The notes: generated by a model from the letters alone, not told the origin. Positions 1 through 10,340 are shown, numbered from the stretch's first letter. The stretch is DNA of 64,000 nt from Blepharisma stoltei (GCA_914767885.1 CAJZBQ010000046.1:868001-932000), one strand, 5' to 3'. Numbers and translations: made by a program.

Positions 1-213
1 ATTTCTAATATTCATTACTATCAAAGACAGGTAATTAAAACTGAGGAAGAGCAAGCAAGAATAGATTTCATGTTTTCTATAAAAAATTTTTCGATCAAGT
101 ATAGAGGCTAATTTTCTTGATTATTAAGGAATTTTTCAGTTATGTTGTCCGATCGGAAGAGATTGACTCCCTTGGGAGTGGGAACCTTAATTAATAATAA
201 AGGATGGGGAGAG
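1..213. other. AT-rich sequence, probable end of an IES
   Basis: No open frame is visible. Its right end meets paralogue A at a TA (214-215) that corresponds exactly to the right boundary of the IES found in paralogue C (4169-4251), so most of this stretch is probably IES. The left junction lies outside the window or cannot be recognised. A short inverted repeat around a CTCCC/GGGAG core is present near 166-183. Confidence 0.4.
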
Positions 214-517
214 TAAGAGATTTGAACTGATGTCGAAAGGCGAAATTCTTGGAGAATTTAGAATAAATGCAAATATCCTGAATATAAAATTTGTAGAAGG
301 ATGCTGAGGCCGAAAAAATACTTATAGATATATGGTAGAAGAAGCAGTGGAGTCTATGTGCAAACGAAATAAAGATTTTTTGATAAAAATATTAAGGGAA
401 AATACAAATCCAATTTTAATTGATTTTATTGAAAAGATTGATATAAATAAAAACAAAATTTCAATACCTCCCACCTCAATAGCTAACAAAATCATTGAGA
501 AAATCCTACTATTTTAA
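214..517 (+). CDS. 3' part of F-box/XPA-like protein, paralogue A (partial)
   Basis: This is the C-terminal part of the same protein family as the genes at 1546 and 3327. It reads in frame from KRFEL through an in-frame TGA (Trp, about 300) and a conserved RYMVEEA segment to a TAA. The part upstream of KRFEL, with the zinc finger and F-box, is missing from the window. Identity to the two paralogues is moderate and the C-terminus differs, so it is a diverged older copy. Function follows the family: a possible SCF ubiquitin-ligase adaptor with an XPA-like nucleic-acid-binding tail. Whether it is expressed cannot be told. Confidence 0.6.
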
Positions 518-649
518 AATCCCATATGTTACAAATTTTAATATTAATGAATTCTAATCTTTATAACATAAATTTAAATTTTTAAAAAAACAGTTTTAAA
601 AAAGAAAATTAGCCCCATTCAGGAGTGATCAAAAAATCTTTATTAGTTC

Positions 650-1183
650 ATGGAGATGGGAGTAATAGACATCAATCAAGTTATAGACGAACCGAGAAAG
701 GAAATGTGTACAATGATTTATGAATATGTAAAATATGGATTTCACAAAGCTAAACTTTTGAAATTGCTTACTCCCCCCCCCCCCCCCTCCGTGAGCGAAC
801 AAAACCATTAGAAAAATCGCCATTTTTTGACCAAAAACCCACCCTCCGTGAGTGAACAAAAATTTTTTTAATAGAAAAAATTTTAATGGAAAAAAATTTT
901 GATATATAAGTGATAATTAGTATAATGAAATCTAGAGCTAATTCTGTTTAATTTTAAACAAATTGCGTTTTAAAACATAAATTTTGCAAATTAAATTAAT
1001 ATTTGATTCCCAATTTTTGCAAATTAGGATTTTTTTTAAATTTCGAAAAAAATATTTTTTATAAAAAATTTATATATAAATTTTTTTAAAAAAAAAAATT
1101 AACCCCCCTCCGTGAGCGAACAAAATTTTTTTGTTCGCTCACGGAGGGGGGGGGGGGGGGGAGTTAAAAAATATTATAACTAA
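650..1183 (+). CDS. Small protein interrupted by a MITE (hypothetical)
   Basis: A short frame starts at ATG 650 (MEMGVIDINQVIDE...) and runs into the MITE at 769-1164. Removing the MITE between its two TAs joins the Leu codon to KKYYN and a stop, giving about 45 residues. No family is recognised. The clean join at the TA is the only real support; it may be chance or a gene remnant. Codon use resembles neighbouring genes. Confidence 0.3.
769..1164. mobile_element. MITE, C/G-run family, about 395 bp (copy 1)
   Basis: Starts TTACTCCC with a long C run and ends with a G run then GAGTTA, so it is flanked by a TTA/TA duplication. The terminal motif CTCCGTGAGCGAAC and its complement occur at both ends, and a second internal pair sits near 840 and 1110. 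The interior is AT-rich. Nearly the same sequence recurs at 54156-54544 and, inverted, at 58004-58386. It codes for nothing. This matches a non-autonomous TA-targeting element that behaves as an IES. Confidence 0.9.
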
Positions 1184-1545
1184 CAAAACTAAGCTAAATA
1201 TAACTAATTACAGTACCTTTTTACAAATAACTCAATAGTAAGGTTAATGCCCATACAGTTATACAAATAATTATTAAAAATGTATAAAAAACGTCACAAA
1301 CACTTGCAGGCATTATTCCTATCCTGAAAATATATTGATTTTGCTAACCTTCTTTGAATTATTACAAATTTCTCTTTAATATACAAAAAATCATCAATTT
1401 CTGATAAACAAAATTTTTCAAAATTTTATGAATTATAACTCCCAGTGCAATAAAAGTATAATTATTCCTAGCTGTAGAAATTACTGTTTTCTTGATTTAT
1501 TAAAATCAAATCTATTCAATTCTGCTGATAATTAATAATCAAAAT
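1167..1545. other. Non-coding flank, promoter region of paralogue B
   Basis: AT-rich with no usable frame. The last ~100 bases, from CCAGTGCAA to the ATG, are recognisably similar to the bases before the gene at 3327 (3230-3326), so the tandem duplication included the upstream region. Confidence 0.5.
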
Positions 1546-3136
1546 ATGAAAAAGACCTCATTTCAAGCAGAGATTAGTAAAAGACAAACAAGATGCAAAG
1601 TATGCAAGAAAACTATAGATATAGGGATTATAAGAATTAAAATCCACTCATATGATCATTTTGATTATTACCACTTCGAATGTTATACCCCAAAGATCAA
1701 ACAGTACATTTCTAAAAGTGATTTAGGGATTAGATTAGACCAAGAAAATGCTAAAATTCTAGATGCATGGCTTGAAAACTGGAATAAAGATTATGTACCT
1801 CTAGATAAAGCTTTCCATGAGACTCCAACTTTTTCTAAACTTGTAGAAACAGCTCCTTCTAAATACAGAAGAGCATGGCTAGAAATATTTAAATTCTTGA
1901 TGCAGTATGAGAAATAAAATCGCTATAGAAGACAAATCCGAGTCGCTTATTTTGTAGTAGGTAGGACCTATCGCAAGGTTCTGAATTCAAATGCCTGTGT
2001 TGAATTTTAGTAGTCCTTTAGGGCTTGTTCCTCCCTTAAGGTTTTCCTGTTCCTGCTTAGGCTTGACAGGTTTTGCTTGCCACAAAGTCTTTCCTTATTA
2101 GGACATACAGTGCGCTTTTCAGAGGGCGACTCTCTCAGGGAGTTGTATTTAGTAGGTTGTTCAGATCGGAAATTTAAAATAGGAGCCTTTCATTTTTCCA
2201 TTTGTAATCTAGGCGGCAATGCAGACTATCTTTGTGTAGCCAAATCAAGGCGAAGACTAGTGGTTCAGCCGCTTATGACCGGACACTTAATAATATTAAT
2301 CTTGATGCAGTAGAATTGTTTAAGATTTATTCTCATGTGAATAAAGAATTTTACCACATTTCATGGGACGAAGAATTATGGCATTTTTACTGTGTAAGAG
2401 ATTATACAAATGCTGCACTGGATGATCAGAAAAAGAATTATAGAACTCAATACATAATTCTTAGAATGGAGTCATGCTTTTGGTGCCATGCACATCAATC
2501 TCAAGAAAGATTCAATAGGTGCCCATTGATAGGAAAGCCAATATGCGAAAAGTGCAAAAAACTTAAAAGATTTGAGCAGCTGCATGGTTGCAGGTCACAG
2601 TTTTCATAGTGCATTTCATCGAAAAAATAGGTCGAAAATTGTTAAATAGTGAACTTTTAGCTGAAATTCCACGGTTTTTTAGGTAAAATGTCTTACTATT
2701 AAAAATGCTTCGAACAAATTTTCCCTTAGGAAGTGTCGCACTATTAAAAATACACGGTCATTTGGCATGAGTCCAGGTGCATAAGTCACAAATCGAATCA
2801 CGGTATGGGATAAATCCGAATCTTCTGCAGCTGAAATTTGGTTTAGGCTATTGAAATAAAAAAGTTGTATACAGGTATATGGTAGAAGAAGCTCTTGAAA
2901 CTTTCAGAAACAGAAATAAAGAATTTCTGCTTGAAGAAATGAAGAAAATTAATTTAGACCCTACTTTGGTTGATTTTGTTGAAAATATCGATATAAAGAC
3001 TGTTGATAAGCCTTGATCAGAGATATTACAAAGCTCAGGAAATCTGTATCTTCTGCCAATTCATGAGATAATTTATAATTATATACGAGACAGAAAAGCA
3101 GAAAAAAAACTCATAAATAAACTTAAATCTACATAA
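1546..3136 (+). CDS. PARP-like Zn-finger / F-box / XPA-like protein, paralogue B
   Basis: Residues 1-50 carry C-x2-C...H-x2-C (TRCKVCKK...YYHFECY), a PARP-type zinc finger pattern. Then comes an F-box-like stretch (WLEIFKFLDAVELFKIYSHV...EELW), a second zinc module (CFWCHAH...CPLIGKPICEKCKK) and an XPA-like tail (KSQIESRYGINPNLL). Two insertions break it: a 405-bp SINE-like unit after the F-box start (TSD 1896-1907/2301-2312) and a ~197-bp repeat at 2577-2773. Removing both gives a protein co-linear with paralogue C, including two in-frame TGA=Trp codons near 2852 and 3014. F-box proteins recruit substrates to SCF ubiquitin ligases and XPA binds damaged DNA. Linking this protein to DNA-damage ubiquitylation is inference. 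Confidence 0.8.
1908..2300. mobile_element. SINE-like insertion with 12-bp TSD, inside paralogue B
   Basis: Flanked by perfect 12-bp repeats (CTTGATGCAGTA at 1896-1907 and 2301-2312). Paralogue C has the uninterrupted sequence at the same place, so this is a filled site beside an empty one. The interior is GC-richer than its surroundings and contains a segment like a pol III B box (GGTTCTGAATTC near 1977). The duplication contains TA, so TA-to-TA excision would be precise. Confidence 0.85.
2586..2773. mobile_element. Repeat family C (~190 bp) inserted in paralogue B
   Basis: Lies between CAGCTGCAT (2577-2585) and CAGGTGCAT (2774-2782), a 9-bp duplication with one mismatch. Paralogue C reads through here without interruption. 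Related sequences occur at 36890-36990 and 41850-42020, sharing ACGGTTTTTT, the repeated CTATCAAAAAT-like motif and AAATTTTCCCT. No frame is visible. It is a short non-autonomous repeat. Confidence 0.75.
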
Positions 3137-3326
3137 ACTTAATTATTATTTAACAGCTTCCTATTTATAGTCTGAAAATTAATAGCGATTTGGGTTTTTG
3201 CTCTTTTAAAGAAAATACTATAATTACTACCAGTGCAAAAATCAATACAATTATACTCAGATGCATAATTACTGTCTTTTTGATTTATCAAAATAAATTA
3301 AATTTTCTATAATTAATAATCAAAAA

Positions 3327-4618
3327 ATGAAAAGGACTTCATTCCAAGCAGAAATAAGCAAAAGAGATACAAAATGCAATACATGCAAGGAGAGCATAGA
3401 TCGAGGAGTCATAAGAATTAAAATCCACTTAATGGATCATTATGATTATTATCACTTAAAATGCTATACCCCCAAAATCAAACAGTATATTTCTAAAAAA
3501 GATTTAGGGATAACCCTAGACCCAGAAAATGCTAAAATTCTAGATGAATGACTTGATAACTGGAATAAAGATTATGCCCCACTTGACAAAGCTTTCCATG
3601 AGCCTCCAACTTTTTCTAAGCTGGTAGAATCGACTCCTTCTAAATACAGAAGAGCCTGGCTAGAAATATTTAAATTTCTTGATGCAGTCGAATTGTTTAA
3701 AATTTATTCTCATGTGAATAAAGAATTTTACCTTACTTATTAATTAGATGGTTAGTCAAGGTCCTCGAGGTAAAACCCAAATAGAAAATAGGCAAGGGCT
3801 AGGCTCCCTAACATAACAGGAGTTGCTTACCTAGCATAGCTGCCCATTTCCAGCTTTGTAACACCTCACCGGATATAATTAAATATGTGTTCGAACGTAG
3901 TCGGCGTAGCCGACCGCGGAGCGCTGAGACGCTATATTTAATAATCCAAAGAATTTTACCACATTTCATGGGACGAAGAATTATGGCATTTTTACTGTGT
4001 AAGAGATTATACAAATGCTGCACTGGATGATGAGAAAAAGAATTATAGAACTCAATACATAATTCTTAGAATGGAGTCATGCTTTTGGTGCCATGCACAT
4101 CAATCTCAAGAAAAATTCAATAGGTGCCCATTGATAGGAAAGCCAATATGCGAAAAGTGCAAAAAACTTATCTTTTAGCCTTTAAAAATTACAGATTTAA
4201 TAATTTTGAATAAATTATTAAATATTTATAATCATTTGATTATTGAGGAGTTAAAAGATTTGAACAAATGTATAAGTCAGAAGTCGAAGCAGTCTATGGG
4301 ATAAACACTAATCTTCTACAGCTGAAATTTGGAATAGGCACTTGGAACAGAAAAATTGTTTATAGATATATGGTTGATGAAGCTCTGGTTATATTCAGAA
4401 AACGAAATAAAGAATTTCTGCTTGAAGAAATGAAGAAAACTAATTTAGACCCTGCTTTGATTGATTTTGTTGAAAATATCGATATAACAACTATGGATAA
4501 ATCTTGATCAGAGACATTAGAAAGCTCCGAAGATCCAGTTCATGAATTGTTTTATAACTATATAAGAGACAAAAAGTCAGAAAAAAGAGTCTTAAACAAG
4601 CTCAAATCCATAAAATAA
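3327..4618 (+). CDS. PARP-like Zn-finger / F-box / XPA-like protein, paralogue C
   Basis: Same domain order as the 1546 gene: PARP-type zinc finger (TKCNTCKE...YYHLKCY), F-box-like region, C-x2-C zinc pair (CFWCHAH, CEKCKK), XPA-like segment (MYKSEVEAVYGINTNLL) and a basic coiled tail ending in LNKLKSIK. In-frame TGA codons encode Trp at about 3549 and in the tail near 4505. It is broken by a 228-bp SINE-like unit (3733-3960) and an 83-bp IES (4169-4251). Removing both restores a frame aligned throughout with paralogue B. Head-to-tail spacing and a shared upstream region show recent tandem duplication. Confidence 0.82.
3733..3947. mobile_element. SINE-like insertion (family B tail) with 13-bp TSD
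   Basis: Perfect direct repeats AAAGAATTTTACC at 3720-3732 and 3948-3960 flank it; paralogue B is uninterrupted at this point. The tail has the family B signature: GGATATAATTAAA, then a small hairpin (GTCGGCGTAGCCGAC), then TATATTTAAT. Full relatives lie at 23288-24048, 45409-45954 (inverted) and 49131-49620; this copy is truncated at its 5' end. The TSD contains TA. Confidence 0.85.
4169..4251. other. IES, 83 bp, in paralogue C
   Basis: Bounded by TA (within TTA) at both ends. Removal joins CTT-AAA exactly as in paralogue B, which lacks it. It is strongly AT-rich and codes for nothing. Paralogue A has an insertion ending at the same codon position. Confidence 0.93.
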
Positions 4619-4658
4619 TTAAATAATCATTTTGCTTACTATTTAAGAATTACTTAAA

Positions 4659-5366
4659 TTACAAATTCTTGCTAACAATGCTTTTTATTGCTTTTTCCCA
4701 TCGAAGATTAAAAGGCGGATCAATATTGACCTCTGAAGAATTCAATAAATCTAACGGTGGGACTGGCTGGCTTTTTGTATAGTTAGGCAAGCTGTCCATT
4801 GAAGATTCAAATGAATCTATTTCTTTATTTCTCAGCTGAATCATTAGTGGATTCTCCAGAAAATTATTCGCAATTTGTATAAGTTCGCTAGTATCTTCTT
4901 CAGTACTTTGTCTAGACTGGAATTTCACACGTGATTCCCTGATTTCTTCATCCCTTGTTTGCTGTTTTCCTCTTAATGCTTCCATAGGCAGCCTTGGAGT
5001 TTCAAAGTCTTTATCAAATGGGATTTCATATAAAGAATCTTTTATAGACGCCCCTGATTTTTTAAATGTCCCTTCAAGAGATGCATTTAAAGAGATTCCC
5101 ATCTGCTGACCATACATAGAGTTGTTTCGTGATTCTTCAAGTAAAACTGAAGCTGATTCCATATGTTGATGGGCTTGTGTGTCTGAAAAATCAATAGTGG
5201 TTTGAGATTCTTGCTCTTTTCAAGGCAGCTCAGTTTGGACACCGAAATTTGTTTTGGAGACTTCTTGGAATACTGAGTTTAGATTTTTGTTTAGTGGTTT
5301 TTCTTCAGTTGGCTCTTCATCTCAAACTGGGATTTTTTGGTCTTCTATTTTGCTTATATCTATCAT
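4659..5366 (-). CDS. Hypothetical acidic protein (235 aa)
   Basis: The frame runs from ATG at 5366 (MIDISKIEDQ) to a TAA at 4659, with two TGA=Trp codons (about 5325 and 5218). The sequence is polar and rich in Ser/Glu, with no membrane segments and a short conserved-looking end (RWEKAIKSIVSKNL). A TAG lies upstream in the same frame once the insertion at 5390-5993 is removed, which supports this start. No family recognised. The neighbouring family A insertion sits in its 5' flank, not in the coding part. Confidence 0.65.
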
Positions 5367-5399
5367 GTTTTTATAGCTGGCAATATCTCTAAATCTCTA

Positions 5400-5993
5400 G
5401 ATTAGATTATGATGGGTATTAAGGTACGTACTTCACACAGGTGGCATTCTGCCCGGTACAATTGAAAATTCGGTGGCTTCCACCTCTAGTTGCTCAAATC
5501 CCAACAACACCTGATTTTTAATAGTTTTATTGTCCTGTGGATCTAAACCTCCCAAGGCAATACGATTCCAGCTTGGTCCCTTCGACCGCCTACTTGCTCC
5601 ACCCTTCCCTTCACTCCAGGTCGGTATCGCCTCCCTCCTTGGAGGTCCTTGAACCGAAGAGATCGTTTTGTTGTCTAGCCTGCCTTCTCCTTTTTTCAGT
5701 TCGTCCTAGAAAAATTCCAACGGTTCCTAGATTCGGGTAGACTAAAGCAGCTTGAGCAAGTAGTTCACCTTGCTCCATTTCATGTATCCCCTGGATCGGG
5801 TGCTACTGGCAAGAAGACGTCGCAAGTAACTATTAGATCAGACCACAAGTCAGCGGATTTATGTTTAAGTCCTTCTCTGCAGAATACCAGATACTGCTGA
5901 GCCAAGTCCTGCTCCAAAAAACATTTCCAGGTATGCATGGGTAGCTGTTACATGAGAAGAAAAATTGGGCATCATCTCCATTTTATGTTTATA
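5400..5993 (+). mobile_element. SINE-like element, family A, ~594 bp
   Basis: Starts near GATTAGATTAT and ends CCATTTTATGTTTAT, the family A termini also seen at 10813, 47972 (3' end), 51728 and 62987 (inverted). It is flanked by TAAATCTCTA at 5390-5399 and 5994-6003. The shared internal block GCTACTGGCAAGAAGA occurs near 5802. GC-rich, with no convincing frame. It lies between two minus-strand genes. Confidence 0.82.
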
Positions 5994-6058
5994 TAAATCT
6001 CTATATCAAAATAATAAATATCATTTTTAAAAAAATTATACTCCCTATGCCCAAAAAG

Positions 6059-6805
6059 TCACAATGGACTATTTTTTAAATAAAAAAGATTAAGAATATC
6101 ATCTCTTATTTTAGAATCCACTCCTTTCAAGTACTTAGGGATTGTCCTTTGTTTTACTGTCTCTGCTGAGTTATTTTGATTATTATACATTGAATGTGAA
6201 TATGTATTGATTCTAGGTGAAAATCTTTTTCGCGTTTCTGCATTTTCTTTTCTTGATGGAGACACATTTGGAGATGTGCGGAGCCTTGAGTTCTTTAAAT
6301 TTGGGGAGCCATCGCTGCGGTTGCTTTGCTTTAGTTTGTCATCTCTCACTTTAAATCGAGGGGTTTCTTCTGATTTCAAAGATCCTCGGATGCTTGATTT
6401 CGGAGTTTTTTGGTTGAGGGGAGGCTTATTTGTGATTGTTGATTGTGAAGAAAATTCTCGTTTAGGGGCTGATACATATCTGCGATCAGGATTAAGTGTT
6501 TTTGGCATCACAGTAATAATTTCTTCTTTATTTGAGTATTGGCTCCCTTGAAGTTCACTATTTAACGATTCTCCATTTTCTACAAGATCTCACAACTCTT
6601 CTACTGTGTATTGTTTTCCGTTTAATTTAGAAAGTCCTAAAAGAAGCACTGCTAAAATACAATTGGGCCAGTCTTTACGGCTGTAAAGGGAAAGGAAGTT
6701 TGTTATGGCAGAGCTATTATAGATCACTTCCATTTTTTCAAATTTATCCTTAACTCCTATCCTTGAACGGATATGCTTCTTCGTCATATTAAGGATTAAA
6801 AACAT
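6059..6805 (-). CDS. Hypothetical protein with conserved-looking N-terminus
   Basis: One continuous frame of about 249 codons when TGA is read as Trp (near 6592, EELWDLVENG). The start is MFLILNMTKK at 6805 or the internal Met at 6787. The first ~80 residues are globular (FLSLYSRKDWPNCILAVLLLG); the rest is Ser/Arg/Lys-rich low complexity, probably disordered. No family recognised. It is uninterrupted, unlike most neighbours. Confidence 0.65.
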
Positions 6806-7458
6806 TCTGAAATAAAATTATATATAAAATAAATTTAATCGAATTATTATATTTACAATTTTTCTAACTCCCCCCTTTAAATTGAACAAAAAATTCTATT
6901 CCATTTTTAAGGGGTTTTATTTTTAAAAGAAATTAAAATTAAAATTATTTTTTAACTTTTTTGTTCCAATTAAAGGGGTTAATTTTAGCAAAATGAAATT
7001 TTACCGATATTTTGTTCTAATTTAAAGGAGGGAGGGGAGTAATATAAAATGTTTTATGCACTAACCTCAAGAGACAAGTATAAATAGTAAATATAACTAT
7101 CTCATCAATTTATACGATTTTAGGAAAATTTTAATGGAATCTTCAATTAAGGCTAAGGAAGTAAGAAGAAAAGAGATATAATTAAAAAACAAGTCATTTT
7201 TGCGAGAAAATAATAACACAAAGTAGGAAACTCACAAAATTTTTATTTTTAAAGGAGTTAAATTTTTATTAATAAAATAATTTAATTTTTCAGCTGTTTT
7301 ATTAAAAATTTCACTATTCTACTTATCAAGATATATAAAGAATTAAAAAAATGTATAAATGAATATACGATTAGTGAAAATATTTTTAAAAAATATTATA
7401 TATTATCGTTGTTAAATTTGTATTAGGATCAATTTAAATTTACCATCACATGCTACTA
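6806..7458. other. Intergenic region holding a small MITE
   Basis: Apart from the MITE at 6865-7041, this AT-rich stretch shows no frame, RNA gene or clear repeat. Confidence 0.5.
6865..7041. mobile_element. Short MITE, ~177 bp
   Basis: Inverted ends TAACTCCCCCCTTTAAATTG and, reversed, TTACTCCCCTCCCTCCTTTAAATT, flanked by TA. The interior is AT-rich with a second internal TTAAAGGGG-like pair. It has the same architecture as the 390-bp family but different termini, so it is a separate family. It lies between genes, upstream of the 6805 start. Confidence 0.75.
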
Positions 7459-8820
7459 CTAATTGTGGCATTTATTTTTTTTCAAAGCAATTTCAATTAA
7501 CTGCATCTTCTGCTTAGTTTGGGATATAAATGCATCTATTGTAGATATTTTATTGTATAATTCGAGCAATTTTTGTCTCTTTGCTCCAGAATTATCGACC
7601 TGACTTTTCTTTTCAGTGAAATTAATTTCTTTTAAATGACTTTCGAGTTCATTTATTTGGGATTCATTTTTCTTAATTTGATTAATTTGACTAGGGTTCA
7701 TAAGAAAAGAGTCGATTATGTCGTCCTCTTTCCAAGATTTGCCTTGATAAAGTATTAAATCTTTTGACTCTAATGAAAAATTTAACTGACTATGCATGCT
7801 TTCTATAGTTGAACTTCCCATTGGGTTTCTCCTTCTCTTTAAAGTACCATAAAACCGATTTTTTATATCAATAGCAATTTTCCCAGGTAAGAAGGTAGAT
7901 ATTTTTTTCCAGTTTCCTCCATACTTGTTATATAAATTATTTAATACTAATTTAGTTAAAATAAATCTCAACTCATACTATAACTATATAAAAAAGAGCT
8001 TAAAAAATTTTATATCATGTTATCTGATTTATTTGATATAGAAATAACTCAAAAATTAAGCTATCCTCCTCTTTTGATCATTTTGGTTTTTTCTCGTATA
8101 TATTTGTTTTTTCATTTTTCTTTTGACAGTAAATTTCTGGTTTTGCTCTTTCTAGAGAACCATTTAAAATATGGTTTAAAGGAGTTTTATCCAGATTTTC
8201 TATTTCCTTTTCTCCAATATTTAATTCTGGGATTCTAGAAATTTCATCTTCTGAAGAATTACTTGATAGTTCTTCAAATTCTGACGAGGAGATTGATCTT
8301 GGCTCTAATTCGACCCTTTTAAGAGAGTCCAAGATTTTTTGTTCACTCTTAAAGGGTGTTATTTTTTTTATAAAGCAAAAATTAAAATTATATGCCTAAT
8401 GCAATGAATAATCATAATGATTAATTTTTATCCTTTTAATATTTGACTATAATATAACAGCAATCATCAGGAATGCTTATATTGACTCTAATTAGGTTTA
8501 CAAGTTTTTATTTCAGATTTTAACAATTTACTTTTAAGAAAACTATTCATATTAAATCTGATTAAATTATTTCAAAATACTGTTATAGCAATTGTTTAAT
8601 TATAAATAAAATATTTATAAACCAATTATGCTATTTTTTGCGGATCTTGAAGGAGGGGAGTAATGAAAGCGATAATTGAGATATTCTTGATTCATAAGAA
8701 CGAGGGGCAGATTCTTGTCATTTGAAGTCTTCTATGCATAAGGTGTTAATAATTGGGAAATTGCTGTCCCAATAATCAGAAGCATTTTCCAGTGCCGGTA
8801 GCCAATCCATCTTATCCTTC
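7459..8820 (-). CDS. Myb/SANT domain protein with two IESs
   Basis: The start is ATG 8820 (MDWLPALENASDYW), just after an in-frame TAG. Two IESs (8320-8660 and 7958-8056) must be removed. The first join gives ...SLSL-KRVELE.... The second completes one Myb repeat: Trp (encoded by TGA) in KPKWSKEED, then second Trp in GGNWKK and LPGKIAIDIKNRFYGTLKRR, with the usual 19-residue spacing. Upstream is an acidic Ser/Glu-rich stretch; downstream is a coiled coil (QINELESHLKEI). R3-type repeats bind DNA, so a transcriptional or nuclear role is likely. Confidence 0.85.
7958..8056. other. IES, 99 bp, in the Myb repeat
   Basis: TA-bounded and AT-rich with stops in all useful frames. Its removal brings the two Trp residues of the Myb repeat to the correct spacing (minus strand ...AGC TTA-GTA TTA...). 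It interrupts helix 1 of the repeat. Confidence 0.9.
8320..8660. other. IES, 341 bp, MITE-like, in the Myb gene
   Basis: TA-bounded. Removal fuses ...ISQLSLSL to KRVELEPRS in frame. The right end has the GGAGGGGAGTA terminus seen in the MITE families. The left end has TTGTTCACTC and a CAAGAT that reappears inverted near the right end. Probably a decayed MITE acting as an IES. Confidence 0.88.
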
Positions 8821-9496
8821 TAAAAAATGTTTATTCCACAGAGTTTTATAAAATTACAGTCGAGATTTATTTGTAAATTATGGATTAATGAATGTTAAAA
8901 ATTAGCCAAAGCTTATTATTAAACAGCAGTGGAAAAAATATAATTCAAAGAATATGGAAATTAGTGATATTCTAATATTTGTATGCTAAAAAATGATCAG
9001 AAATGAGACTTAACGACTCCTAAATATATTTTTATCTCAGCCAACAAAAAAATAATAATTATAAACAAGCTGAATTGGTTGAGCTTTATAGTTAAAAAAT
9101 AATCAATCTCTTATCACAAATTTAATGAAAATTTGTCCTTGAATTTGAGGTAGCGTCAATTTAGTTATTGAGGTTTCATCTGCTATCAATAATATTAAAT
9201 CTAATATTAATGCGATTATTAGTTTTTTGAATAATTTATTGTTGAGCAAAATAGGTATTGACTCCTTATTTAAATTAGAATAAAATTTTTATCCAAATTA
9301 AATTTTCAAAAAATAATATATATATAAATTATAAAAATTTAATATTTATATAATTAATTTTAATTAAATAGAATTCGAATTACACTCCTATTTTAAAATA
9401 GAGCATATCAAACGTAAATTTTTGTATGTGAAGATATTAAATTAGGTACCTTAGTTTTTACAAATAAATTCTTATTTTTCTCTAAAAAATTAATTT
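8821..9496. other. AT-rich intergenic stretch
   Basis: No frame, RNA gene or long repeat recognised in about 670 bases before the large inverted-repeat element. Confidence 0.5.
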
Positions 9497-9762
9497 TAGG
9501 GGTCAAGCGGAAAAAAATTCACTGAAGTTTTTTCCGCCTATATTTTTTCAGTCAAAAAGATCGAAAAAAAATAATTTTTTTTTTGAGGTAAAAAAAAAAA
9601 CCTTCAAACCGAGGGCGTAAAATACGGAGGGAAAAAAACTTCATTTGTAAAAAAATATACTATCAAAAGCAGATTATATTAAATAGATTAATGATAGAAT
9701 AGTAAATAAACATCAATAACCCTTTTATTATTTACTAATTAAATCTATATCACGAGCCCTAA

Positions 9763-10068
9763 ATGAATGCAAGCATGACATGGCTTCAATTAAATTGTTT
9801 TTTTCTGCAGCAAATTTCCAAAACAGTAGGAAAAAACTTCAATAAAAAATTTAAAGCCATGGATACAGTGCTTGCTAGAGCATCAAAGTTTAGTGCTTGC
9901 TTGTCTATAGAACAAAAACACAAACAGCTAATTGGAAATATAAAGCCAGACTCAAAAGTCAGAATAAACAGCTTTAAAGTGAATAGAAAAATTTGTTTCT
10001 CAAAAATCATAGGAAAAAGCTTAACTGCAAAAAAACAGTATGAAAGCCTTCCAATAAATTTTAAATGA
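9763..10068 (+). CDS. Open frame inside the left inverted arm
   Basis: A 101-residue basic frame beginning MNASMTWLQLNC, extendable through a TGA (Trp) into Lys-rich sequence. The right arm has the same frame on the other strand with substitutions and a stop after about 66 residues. Retention in both arms may only reflect their recent common origin. No family recognised; it could be a transposon-encoded DNA-binding protein or chance. Confidence 0.35.
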   Translation: MNASMTWLQLNCFFLQQISKTVGKNFNKKFKAMDTVLARASKFSACLSIEQKHKQLIGNIKPDSKVRINSFKVNRKICFSKIIGKSLTAKKQYESLPINFK

Positions 10069-10340
10069 AGTTTTTTTGAAGGCGGAAAAAAACTTCAATT
10101 GGTTAAAAATAGGCGTAAAAAACTTCTATAATTTTTTGATTTTAGTCTTAGAAAAAACCGAAAGAAAAAAAAAATCAACCACTAATGGGTTAAGCATAAC
10201 TTTAAATCATGTATTTTACCTAATAAATGGTTGACTTTATTGGTCTAATCGCTCATAAAGCCAAGATTTCTTTGAATAGCCCTACAGCTGAACCTTTAAA
10301 CGATCAATTGATGGATATTGCAATCTAGGATCCATTTATA

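Noticed and set aside
210-260. Resemblance to 18S rRNA (GGCGAAATTCTTGG)
   Set aside because: The match is short and the region aligns codon by codon with the F-box/XPA-like paralogues at 2790 and 4268.
629-859. Minus-strand frame MFTHGGWVFGQKM... also at 58299
   Set aside because: It lies across MITE ends and repeats wherever the MITE occurs, so it is element sequence and not a gene.
1081-1165. CRISPR-like or terminator reading of the repeated palindromes
   Set aside because: The repeats are terminal structures of MITEs, there is no spacer array, and the genome is eukaryotic.
8017-8238. Plus-strand hydrophobic frame
   Set aside because: It is antisense to the Myb gene and runs across an IES boundary.
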